Part shown: positions 1 to 5,526 of the stretch, one piece after another
How the letters are laid out: every line of letters starts with the position of its first letter
Position numbering within the stretch: the first letter of the stretch is position 1
Source of the DNA: an uncultured Bacillota bacterium
Lineage (GTDB): Bacteria > Bacillota > Clostridia > Peptostreptococcales > Anaerovoracaceae
Assembly (NCBI GenBank): GCA_946629205.1
Contig: CAMOXP010000068.1
Location: forward strand, 1-7,106
Length of the DNA: 7,106 bases
Direction of reading: 5' to 3'
Translations under genes and position numbers: made by a program
Notes under the pieces: generated by a model
The model's input: the letters and a program-made list of their open reading frames with translations, nothing else
Told to the model about the DNA's origin: nothing
The model's database searches: none

Positions 1-131
1 ACCTTCTCGTTCTGCAAAAGCTCCCTGACCTTTTCTTCGTCCGTGGACTGCTCGATGAAGCCGCGCTCCTTCAGAACGTCGTATACGTTATCGAATTTAC
101 TTACGTTATCCGGGATCAGATTGTAATCCAT
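1..131 (-). CDS. tyrS: Tyrosyl-tRNA synthetase, N-terminal fragment (cut by window edge)
   Basis: Only the first 43 codons are visible; the gene runs off the low-coordinate edge. The peptide begins MDYNLIPDNVSKFDNVYDVL and continues with KERGFIEQSTDEEKVRELL. This matches the start of bacterial TyrRS, where a short helix with an L-x-x-RG-(F/L)-I-x-Q-x-T-D/H-E-E pattern precedes the Rossmann catalytic domain; the catalytic HIGH-like motif lies outside the window. TyrRS charges tRNA-Tyr with tyrosine in the cytoplasm. The ATG at 129-131 is preceded by an AGGAGA Shine-Dalgarno about 10 nt upstream, which supports this start. Only 114 bp separate it from upp, with a hairpin in between. There is too little leader here for a T-box riboswitch, although T-boxes are common ahead of tyrS in Firmicutes. 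The identification rests on a short but characteristic N-terminus. Confidence 0.8.
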   Translation of the reverse strand, partial: MDYNLIPDNVSKFDNVYDVLKERGFIEQSTDEEKVRELLQNEK

Positions 132-189
132 CTTCTTAGTTTCTCCTGTCTTTTTTATTATTGAATCAGTCAGTAAAAATGAGAATCAA

Positions 190-219
190 AGCAGACCCGC
201 AGGGCTGCTGCGGGCTGCT
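190..219 (-). terminator. Hairpin terminator after upp (weak U-tract)
   Basis: Read on the minus strand, AGCAG-CCCGCAG pairs with CTGCGGG-(T)-CTGCT. This gives a 12-bp GC-rich stem with a one-base bulge and a 5-nt loop. The tail is TTTGATTCTCATTTTT, so the U-tract is interrupted. It lies 27 nt past the upp stop codon and 58 nt before the tyrS start. It is probably an intrinsic terminator for the prfA-upp unit, and the broken U-tract could allow readthrough into tyrS. Confidence 0.65.
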
Positions 220-245
220 CTGAGTTTTAGGTTCGTTATAGTTGC

Positions 246-875
246 TTATTTAGTTCCGAAGATTCTGTCGCCGGCATCGCCCAGTCCCGGTACGATGTAG
301 GCGTTTTCATTGAGGCATCTGTCGGTTGCCGCGATGTAGATGTCTACGTCAGGATGCGCTTCCTGCAGGACCTTGATGCCTTCCGGCGCTGCGATCAGGC
401 ACATGAATGTGATGTCCTTGCCGCCTCTTTCCTTGATGAAATCGATGGCTGCCACTGCGCTGCCGCCGGTTGCGAGCATCGGGTCTGTGACCAGGATCTT
501 TCTCTTGTCGATGTCCTCCGGCATCTTGCAGTAATACTCGTGAGGTTCATGTGTTTCAGGGTCTCTGTAGAGTCCGATGTGTCCGACCTTGGCGTTCGGG
601 ATGATCTTCTGGATACCCTCGACCATGCCCAGTCCTGCTCTCAGGATCGGAACGATGGCAACGTCCAGGCCCTTGAGCATCTTCACTGTTGTCGGGCAGA
701 TCGGCGTTTCGATTTCGACATCTTCCAGTTCCAGATCTCTGGTGGACTCAAACGTCATAAGCATCGCGATCTCTTCGACCAGCTCTCTGAAGTCCTTGGT
801 TCCTGTCGCCTTGTCTCTGATCATTGCAACCTTGTGCTGAATCAACGGATGATCGAATACATAGATTTTTCCCAT
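246..875 (-). CDS. upp: Uracil phosphoribosyltransferase
   Basis: A 209-residue protein of normal UPRTase length. It converts uracil plus PRPP to UMP plus pyrophosphate, the pyrimidine salvage step, in the cytoplasm. Visible signatures are VPILRAGLGM (75-84), the PRPP-binding loop DPMLATGGSA (131-140), and the C-terminal uracil-binding segment YIVPGLGDAGDR (193-204) followed by IFGTK. All are intact. The ATG at 873-875 has a GGCAGG-type ribosome binding site just upstream, and the N-terminus MGKIYVFDHPLIQHK fits the family. It is the last gene of the prfA-ywlC-rpiB-upp run, 94 bp after rpiB. That gap is AT-rich in its upp-proximal half, but I see no convincing promoter in it. A hairpin follows at 190-219. 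Confidence 0.97.
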   Translation of the reverse strand: MGKIYVFDHPLIQHKVAMIRDKATGTKDFRELVEEIAMLMTFESTRDLELEDVEIETPICPTTVKMLKGLDVAIVPILRAGLGMVEGIQKIIPNAKVGHIGLYRDPETHEPHEYYCKMPEDIDKRKILVTDPMLATGGSAVAAIDFIKERGGKDITFMCLIAAPEGIKVLQEAHPDVDIYIAATDRCLNENAYIVPGLGDAGDRIFGTK

Positions 876-969
876 TTTTTCCTGCCTTTCTTCTCTTATG
901 TAAAAACTTTATTCAAAACTGATTTATCTCAACGCGTGTCCGCGCCGGTTTCTGCTTTTGCGCTGCCTG

Positions 970-1401
970 TTACATCTCGTCGAGCATGTCCGTGCGGCGT
1001 TTGTGTCTGCCGCCCTCGAACTCCGTATCGAGGAAGGTCTTCACGATGTCCAGCGCCAGCTCCGGCTCCGTAGTCCTGCCTCCGAGAGCCAGCACATTGG
1101 CGTTGTTGTGCCTTCTCGTCAGCTCCGCCATCTCAACACTCGTGCAAAGGCCGCAGCGAACGCCTTTGACCTTATTGGCTGCGATAGAAATGCCGATCCC
1201 CGTGCCGCAGATCACGATGCCGCAGTCCGCCTTGCCGGATGCCACCGCTTCTCCGCAGGCCTTGCCGTAGACCGGATAGTCCACAGACTCTTCGCTGGTC
1301 GTTCCCAGGTCTACTATTTTGTCACCCCGCTCGCGCAGGTATTCCTTGACGGTCTCCTTCAGGGCGAATCCGCCGTGGTCGCTCGCAATTGCTATCAGCA
1401 T
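970..1401 (-). CDS. rpiB: Ribose-5-phosphate isomerase B
   Basis: A 143-residue RpiB/LacA-LacB family protein that interconverts ribulose-5-phosphate and ribose-5-phosphate in the non-oxidative pentose phosphate pathway. The N-terminal ASDHGG (6-11) carries the conserved Asp8-His9 pair. GIVICGTGIG (61-70) supplies the catalytic Cys65 and Thr67, and RRHNNANVLALGGR (96-109) supplies His98. The Cys and His argue for true RpiB-type catalysis; a galactose-6-phosphate isomerase subunit is less likely because these usually occur as lacAB pairs. The ATG at 1399-1401 follows a strong GGAGGAG site. The stop of ywlC is only 13 nt upstream and lies next to this site, so the two are probably co-transcribed and perhaps translationally coupled. 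Its product feeds PRPP synthesis, the co-substrate of Upp encoded next. Confidence 0.96.
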   Translation of the reverse strand: MLIAIASDHGGFALKETVKEYLRERGDKIVDLGTTSEESVDYPVYGKACGEAVASGKADCGIVICGTGIGISIAANKVKGVRCGLCTSVEMAELTRRHNNANVLALGGRTTEPELALDIVKTFLDTEFEGGRHKRRTDMLDEM

Positions 1402-1414
1402 GTGTCTCCTCCTG

Positions 1415-2458
1415 CTATACTTTCACAATATTGTATCCGGCCGACTTCAGCATCCGGTTCATGACTGCGAACCCGACGCCGTCGCTGTCTGAGAGCGCAC
1501 CGGCAAGTATCATATCCACGCCTTCGCTGTCCAGATCCCGGAGCCTTGCGAAAAAGTCATGGGCTGCTTCCAGGAACGCTTTCTCTTCGAACAAAATCAC
1601 CCCGACGCTGTTGCCCAGCTTTTCGTTCATCGTCTTGAGCCGCTCGATCTCCGATTTGACTTTGTTCCTCTCGCCTTCGACGATGAGCATTTCCGCCTTC
1701 GGCGCGTAGTGCTTGTATTTCATGCCCGGGGACTTCGGCTGGAAGTCCGCTTCATCCACGCCGTTCGCGGGATCCAGCTGGACATGCTGCGCCGCCTCTG
1801 TCAGGGACGCATCGTATTTGACTTCCCTTCCCAGCGCCGCTTCGATGGCCTCCGCGGTGATGATGCCCGGCCTTAAGATCGTCGGCTCCTCGCCGGAAAG
1901 ATCCAGTACGGTGGATTCGATGCCGACTCTGCAGTCGTCGCCCTCGATGATGGCGTCCACTCTGCCCATCATATCCGCGATGACATCCTTCGCCCTTGTG
2001 GGGCTCGGTCCGCCCGAAAGGTTGGCGCTCGGCGCCGCGATCGGACAGCAGGACGCGCTGATCAGCGCCTGGGCAATTTCATTGTCCGGCAGCCTGACCG
2101 CAACCGTATCCAGTCCCCCTGTGGTTCTGTCCGGAACTTCCGGTCTCTTCTTCACGACGATCGTCAGCGGTCCCGGCCAGAAGTTGTCGATGATCTCGAC
2201 GATCTGCGGGGAAAGCATCCGGGTCAGCTGCCCGATATCGCTCGCTCTGGAAATGTGCACGATCATCGGGTTGTCGCTGGGTCTGCCCTTCGCCTCATAG
2301 ATCCTGCCGACTGCGTCCGCATTCATCGCGTCAGCTCCAAGGCCGTACACAGTCTCCGTCGGGAAGGCCACCAGGCCGCCGTCACGGATGATTTTCGCCG
2401 CTTTTTCTATATTTTCTTTTGTTGGTTTCAGTATGAGTGTGTTTTTCTTTTCTGTCAT
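1415..2458 (-). CDS. ywlC: L-threonylcarbamoyladenylate synthase, two-domain Sua5/YwlC type
   Basis: A 347-residue protein that makes threonylcarbamoyl-AMP from threonine, bicarbonate and ATP, the first step of tRNA t6A37 modification. The N-terminal YrdC-like domain (about 12-210) shows PTETVYGLG (33-41), KGRPSDNP (57-64), PGPLT (95-99), APSANLSG (142-149) and GIESTVLDL (179-187). The linker SPGMKYKHYAP (243-253) leads into the C-terminal Sua5 domain (about 255-347). Length and two-domain structure match B. subtilis YwlC and differ from the short TsaC of E. coli. The ATG at 2456-2458 fits the family N-terminus, but no good Shine-Dalgarno precedes it. The stop of prfA is 29 nt upstream, so coupling to prfA translation is possible. 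rpiB follows after 13 nt. Confidence 0.95.
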   Translation of the reverse strand: MTEKKNTLILKPTKENIEKAAKIIRDGGLVAFPTETVYGLGADAMNADAVGRIYEAKGRPSDNPMIVHISRASDIGQLTRMLSPQIVEIIDNFWPGPLTIVVKKRPEVPDRTTGGLDTVAVRLPDNEIAQALISASCCPIAAPSANLSGGPSPTRAKDVIADMMGRVDAIIEGDDCRVGIESTVLDLSGEEPTILRPGIITAEAIEAALGREVKYDASLTEAAQHVQLDPANGVDEADFQPKSPGMKYKHYAPKAEMLIVEGERNKVKSEIERLKTMNEKLGNSVGVILFEEKAFLEAAHDFFARLRDLDSEGVDMILAGALSDSDGVGFAVMNRMLKSAGYNIVKV

Positions 2459-2463
2459 GTTTC

Positions 2464-2493
2464 TGTATTAGAATCTGTATTCGTGTATTAGAA
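2464..2493 (-). repeat. Short direct repeat at the prfA-ywlC junction
   Basis: On the minus strand TTCTAATACA occurs twice, 20 bp apart. The first copy (2484-2493) contains the prfA stop TAA; the second (2464-2473) lies just upstream of the ywlC start. A partial AATACA copy sits between them. This looks like a small local duplication in the intergenic spacer, and it occupies the place where a ribosome binding site for ywlC would be expected. Confidence 0.5.
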
Positions 2494-3549
2494 CTCCGCC
2501 ATCTTTCTTGCCTGATCGTCTGTGATGAGTCCGTCGATGATCTCATCCAGATCCCCGTCCAGGAATGAATCCAGTTTGTACAGGGTCAGCCCGATCCTGT
2601 GATCGGAGACTCTGCCCTGGGGGAAGTTGTAGGTCCGGATCCGCTCGCTTCTGTCGCCGGATCCAACCTGGCTCTTGCGCTGGCCTGCGATCTCGTCCTG
2701 CTGCTTTTGCATCTCCAGATCATAGAGACGCGCCTTGAGAACCTTGAACGCCTTGTCTTTGTTCTTGATCTGCGATTTCTCGTCCTGGCAGGTGACGACC
2801 AGACCGGTCGGTTCGTGGGTCAGTCTGACCGCCGAGTCCGTCGTGTTGACGCACTGACCGCCGTTGCCCGAGGCCCGGTATACATCCACTCTGACATCGT
2901 TCGGATCCAGATCAACTTCCACGTCATCGACCTCTGGCAGCACCGCTACTGTTGCCGCGGACGTGTGGACTCTGCCGCTGGATTCTGTCTCCGGAACGCG
3001 CTGCACTCTGTGTGCGCCGCTCTCGAACTTGAGTCTGGAATAGGCGCCCTTGCCTTTGATCAGCATGACCGCTTCCTTGACGCCGCCGATGCCTGTTTCG
3101 CTCATGTCCATGAGTTCTGTCTTCCAGCGGTTGCGCTCCGCGTAACGGGTGTACATTCTGAGCAGGTCCGCGCCAAACAGGGCCGCTTCCTCGCCGCCGG
3201 TTCCCGCGCGGATCTCCAGGATGACGTTCTTCTCATCATTCGGGTCCTTCGGCAAAAGCAGGACTTTCAGTTCGTCTTCAGCATTGGAAATGGTCTCTTC
3301 GAGATCGCTGATTTCCATCTTGGCCAGCTCACGCATTTCCTCGTCGCCGTCTTCAAGCATTTCCTTGGCCTCTGCCAGGTCCTCCTTCGCCTTCTTGTAC
3401 TCGGTGTATTTCTTGACGATCGGCTCCATCTCGCCCATCTCCTTGATGTACTTCTGCCATACCGGCTGGTTGGCGATCACATCAGGATCGGACACCTTAT
3501 GGGACAGATCGTCGTATTTTTCAGTTATGAAATCCAATTTGTCAAACAT
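2488..3549 (-). CDS. prfA: Peptide chain release factor 1 (RF1)
   Basis: A 353-residue class I release factor that recognises UAA and UAG stop codons and triggers peptidyl-tRNA hydrolysis on the ribosome. The N-terminal part (about 1-100) is the helical RF1 domain. The codon-recognition region carries PET (186-188) in the P-x-T position of RF1, not the SPF of RF2, followed by GRVHTS (192-197). The catalytic GGQ is at 230-232, followed by CVNTTDSAVRLTH. DRSERIRTYNFPQ (299-311) is the usual RF1/RF2 motif. The ATG at 3547-3549 has a GAGGAG site at good spacing. It is the first gene of the unit, with an extended -10 promoter about 40 bp upstream. prmC, whose product methylates the GGQ glutamine and which often adjoins prfA, is not next to it on either side in this window. 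Confidence 0.98.
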   Translation of the reverse strand: MFDKLDFITEKYDDLSHKVSDPDVIANQPVWQKYIKEMGEMEPIVKKYTEYKKAKEDLAEAKEMLEDGDEEMRELAKMEISDLEETISNAEDELKVLLLPKDPNDEKNVILEIRAGTGGEEAALFGADLLRMYTRYAERNRWKTELMDMSETGIGGVKEAVMLIKGKGAYSRLKFESGAHRVQRVPETESSGRVHTSAATVAVLPEVDDVEVDLDPNDVRVDVYRASGNGGQCVNTTDSAVRLTHEPTGLVVTCQDEKSQIKNKDKAFKVLKARLYDLEMQKQQDEIAGQRKSQVGSGDRSERIRTYNFPQGRVSDHRIGLTLYKLDSFLDGDLDEIIDGLITDDQARKMAEF

Positions 3550-3564
3550 ATTTATCTCCTCGCT

Positions 3565-3581
3565 TTGAGAGTCATTCTCAA
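3565..3581 (-). promoter_or_regulatory. Inverted repeat at the expected prfA transcript 5' end
   Basis: TTGAGA and TCTCAA form a perfect 6-bp inverted repeat around a 5-nt centre. It starts about seven bases downstream of the prfA -10 box, so it would form a hairpin at or near the 5' end of the mRNA, just ahead of the ribosome binding site. It could stabilise the transcript or be an operator half-site pair. This is inference from position only. Confidence 0.35.
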
Positions 3582-3587
3582 TCGCAT

Positions 3588-3596
3588 ATTATACCA
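3588..3596 (-). promoter_or_regulatory. Extended -10 promoter of the prfA unit
   Basis: The minus strand reads TGGTATAATATG: a perfect TATAAT (3588-3593) preceded by TG and one base, the extended -10 arrangement. No good -35 box is present; the position about 17 nt upstream falls in the T-run of the preceding terminator. It lies about 40 bp ahead of the prfA ATG. A nearly identical promoter occurs at 5199-5207. Confidence 0.75.
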
Positions 3597-3610
3597 CAAC
3601 GAGGCTCTAT

Positions 3611-3638
3611 AAAAAAGCCGGAACATCAAATTCCGGCT
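3611..3638 (-). terminator. Intrinsic terminator after the thioesterase gene
   Basis: On the minus strand AGCCGGAA pairs with TTCCGGCT across a 7-nt loop (TTTGATG), giving an 8-bp stem ending in a run of six Ts. It starts about seven bases past the thioesterase stop. This is a well-formed Rho-independent terminator that closes the 5127-3645 transcript just before the prfA promoter. Confidence 0.88.
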
Positions 3639-3644
3639 CTCAGT

Positions 3645-4076
3645 TTATTTCTTTTTGAAAAAGCTGTCTGCTTCTTCTCTCCACTTGACTTCTTCCTCGT
3701 CGGCGGGCTCATCGAGAACGATGCCATGGGGAACGGGGCTGCCCGTCTCCGGATCTACAGAGACAAAGGTAGTGAATCCCTCCGCGTGAAGCACCCCGGT
3801 CTTCTCATCGTAAAGGCCGACGCGGATGGTGATGCTCGTCCGCCCGGTCCTGACGATCAAGCCTTCGTAATAGACGATGTCGCCGGGGTTGACCGACTTA
3901 TAGAAATCAAATTTATGGGTATTCTTATACAGCAGTCCCTGCGGATCGCCGTACTCACAGTTTACAACAATGAACGAATTCTCGATCATCCACTCGATGC
4001 CTTGTCCTGCATACAGGTTCCCGTGGTGATTGAGGTGTTCCATTCTGATCATGCGTGACGACTTGTATCTCTTCAT
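3645..4076 (-). CDS. Acyl-CoA thioesterase, hotdog fold (4HBT/ACOT-like)
   Basis: A 143-residue single-domain hotdog protein, expected to hydrolyse an acyl-CoA thioester in the cytoplasm; the substrate cannot be told from sequence. The family helix is seen as LNHHGNLYAGQGIEWM (15-30), corresponding to the N-H-x-G-x-L-(F/Y)-x-G-...-W-M pattern of BACH/ACOT-type thioesterases. RTGRTSITIRVGLYDEKTG lies on the following strands. Asn16 is present, but the acidic residue that commonly follows WM (WMDE) is Ile31 here, with Glu32 next. Activity may therefore use a different acid or be altered. The C-terminus is Glu/Lys-rich. The ATG at 4074-4076 has a GGGAGAAGG site. The stop of the preceding membrane-protein gene lies 16 nt upstream, so the two are probably co-transcribed. 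A terminator follows directly. Confidence 0.85.
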   Translation of the reverse strand: MKRYKSSRMIRMEHLNHHGNLYAGQGIEWMIENSFIVVNCEYGDPQGLLYKNTHKFDFYKSVNPGDIVYYEGLIVRTGRTSITIRVGLYDEKTGVLHAEGFTTFVSVDPETGSPVPHGIVLDEPADEEEVKWREEADSFFKKK

Positions 4077-4092
4077 GCCTTCTCCCTGCTGT

Positions 4093-5127
4093 CTACTTCT
4101 CTGCTGCCGGACACGCCGGTGCGGTCATTCTGCGAGATACGGTAAAGATCTGCGGCACTGCGCCCGCTGCTGCAGGTGCAGCTTCCTCCACTGCCGCCGC
4201 CTCCACTGCCGGACACGCCGGCGCTGTCATTCTGCGCGACACGGTGAAGATCTGCGGCACTGCGCCCGCTGCTGCAGGTGCAGGTGCAGCCTCTGCTGCT
4301 GCCGGCTCAAATGTTGCCTCCGGCACTGCCGGCATGGCCATATTACGCGCCATGCGGAAGATCTGCGGAATGATGCCCGCTGCCTTCTGCAGGGTTCCCG
4401 GTTCCGCGGCCTCAGCCGCCGGTTCTGCTGCTGCCGCAGCGATTTCAGCTGCCGCTTCGACAGGAACAGCCTCTTCATCATCGATTCCGGCTGCCTGCTT
4501 ATACACCAGCTCTTCCAGCGGTTCGTTGATATATTTTACATCCGAAAGGAAATCTTCGACTCTCTTCTCCAGTTCCTTGATCCGGAAAGAGTCACGCTTT
4601 TCTTTTTCTTCGATCTTGATGCTGAGCACTTCACGGTTCATGTCGATCCGCTTGATCAGCTCTTCCATCTGACCCGCGCTGACTGCGCCTGCGCCGATTG
4701 CCGCGCCCGCTGCTGCCGGGATCGCTTCCGAAACGGCCTCTGCCGGCTCGGCTGCTTTTGCAGTATCCTCTGCTTCCGCAGCATCTTCGCCGTCCTTCTG
4801 CGCCTCTTCTGCATTGTCGGCCTTCGCTTCTATCGCGCCTGCCGCTGCAGCCGCTTCAGCAGGCTGCACTACTCTCGCGTTTGCCGATCCGTAGATCGCT
4901 CTGCCCAGGCCCAGGCAAATCACGCCCATCCCCAGATACGGTACGAACTGGGTGATGATGTACTGCACCGAGTTGGACCACATGTCCTTGAACGTGGCGT
5001 CATAAGACGCCAGATATGTCTTCGTATAGTTGAACGCTGTCCAAAGCATGAACAACGAAACGATCAACAGAATGATTCCGATTATATAGAAAATAACTGT
5101 ACTTACAGGTGTTTTTTTCTTTTCCAT
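4093..5127 (-). CDS. Unrecognised two-helix membrane protein with repeated PQIF motifs in an Ala/Glu/Pro-rich tail
   Basis: A 344-residue protein that I cannot assign to a characterised family. A basic N-terminus (MEKKK) precedes membrane helix 1 (about 8-32). A 20-residue loop leads to helix 2 (about 53-79), followed by Arg residues, so the positive-inside rule puts both ends in the cytoplasm. Next come an acidic Ala/Glu-rich linker (86-150), a charged helical segment likely to form a coiled coil (152-210), another Ala/Glu-rich linker (211-247), and three copies of PQIF-x3-R-x-M-x2-PA-x-P at 254-269, 291-306 and 325-340. The last two copies are identical. The ATG at 5125-5127 has an AAGGA site, and a promoter lies at 5199-5207. 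The architecture suggests a membrane-anchored scaffold presenting repeated binding peptides, but that is inference. The thioesterase gene follows after 16 nt. Confidence 0.88.
   Translation of the reverse strand: MEKKKTPVSTVIFYIIGIILLIVSLFMLWTAFNYTKTYLASYDATFKDMWSNSVQYIITQFVPYLGMGVICLGLGRAIYGSANARVVQPAEAAAAAGAIEAKADNAEEAQKDGEDAAEAEDTAKAAEPAEAVSEAIPAAAGAAIGAGAVSAGQMEELIKRIDMNREVLSIKIEEKEKRDSFRIKELEKRVEDFLSDVKYINEPLEELVYKQAAGIDDEEAVPVEAAAEIAAAAAEPAAEAAEPGTLQKAAGIIPQIFRMARNMAMPAVPEATFEPAAAEAAPAPAAAGAVPQIFTVSRRMTAPACPAVEAAAVEEAAPAAAGAVPQIFTVSRRMTAPACPAAEK
4104..4283 (-). repeat. 102-bp in-frame tandem repeat in the membrane-protein gene
   Basis: Two 78-bp blocks, 4104-4181 and 4206-4283, are 102 bp (34 codons) apart and differ at only five positions. 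All five are third-codon changes that leave the peptide unchanged (TTT/TTC, GTA/GTG, TCT/TCG, ACC/ACA, GCA/GCG). A third, diverged copy of the motif is encoded at 4321-4386. The repeat encodes the PQIFTVSRRMTAPACP segment and its Ala-rich flank. Confidence 0.92.
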
Positions 5128-5198
5128 TTTGTGTCCTTCTTTACTCCCTTTTTTGCGCCTGTACGCGCGTCTAGTATATCTATCTTTCCATCCCGCCT

Positions 5199-5207
5199 AT
5201 TATACCA
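5199..5207 (-). promoter_or_regulatory. Extended -10 promoter of the membrane protein-thioesterase unit
   Basis: The minus strand carries TTGTGGTATAATA, with a perfect TATAAT (5199-5204) and a TG one base ahead of it. It lacks a recognisable -35 box. It sits about 72 bp upstream of the 5127 start and matches the prfA promoter over 13 consecutive bases. A second TATAAT at 5249-5254 on the same strand has neither the TG nor a -35 and is less likely. Confidence 0.72.
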
Positions 5208-5282
5208 CAAACGCAGTTAAATATACGCAGGACTTTCATATTTTTTGCATTATATTCGGGGCGGTTTTTGATGCTCTGGGAC

Positions 5283-5526
5283 GTCAGAGAAATTGGCCAA
5301 TTCAATGCATCTCTCAGACATCCGTCTGAGAAAGTCAGTCCTCGTGATGTTTTCTCAGACTGAATCCGTCAAAAGCGTGAGTCTGAACACTCCTTTGTCT
5401 GAGAAATGAGGGTTACTCGTTCACTTCTCAGACTGGAAAGGCAGTTTTGTCTGAGAAATGCAGAAATCATGTAGGTATCTCTGACGAGCGTCTGAGATAG
5501 GCCAAGTGATTCGGATTTTCTCGAAC
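5283..5526. repeat. Array of five 37-bp palindrome-ended units with variable cores
   Basis: The array holds five units of exactly 37 bp: 5283-5319, 5324-5360, 5397-5433, 5449-5485 and 5490-5526. Each starts with a GTCTGAGAAA-like decamer and ends with its inverted copy TTTCTCAGAC, around a 17-bp core that differs in every unit. Unit 2 has perfect 10-bp arms; unit 3 has nine pairs; units 1, 4 and 5 have two or three mismatches, with unit 5 the most degenerate (TTTCTCGAAC). Spacers are 4, 36, 15 and 4 bp. The 36-bp spacer holds an orphan GTCTGA at 5381. The 4-bp spacers also allow tight hairpins between neighbouring units (5312-5331 and 5476-5499). The array lies between the ABC transporter gene and the next promoter. 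No known element family is recognised, and no T-run suggests a classic terminator. Confidence 0.85.

Noticed and set aside
354..1073. 239-codon open frame on the plus strand over upp and rpiB
   Set aside because: It is antisense to two well-identified enzymes, and its composition is untypical of a protein.
2599..3612. 337-codon open frame on the plus strand
   Set aside because: It is antisense to prfA, which is certain from its RF1 motifs. The frame has no family signature.
4030..5220. 396-codon open frame on the plus strand
   Set aside because: It is the antisense of the Ala-rich membrane-protein gene. Its Cys/Arg-rich composition is what complementing GCN codons produces, and it has no recognisable domain.
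5476..5499. Intrinsic terminator for the ABC transporter gene
   Set aside because: The hairpin is good, but no T-run follows on the minus strand, and it belongs to the repeat array.
5283..5526. CRISPR array
   Set aside because: The conserved parts are short decamers in alternating inverted orientation with spacers of 4, 36, 15 and 4 bp. There is no constant 25-40 bp direct repeat with uniform spacers, and no cas genes are in view.
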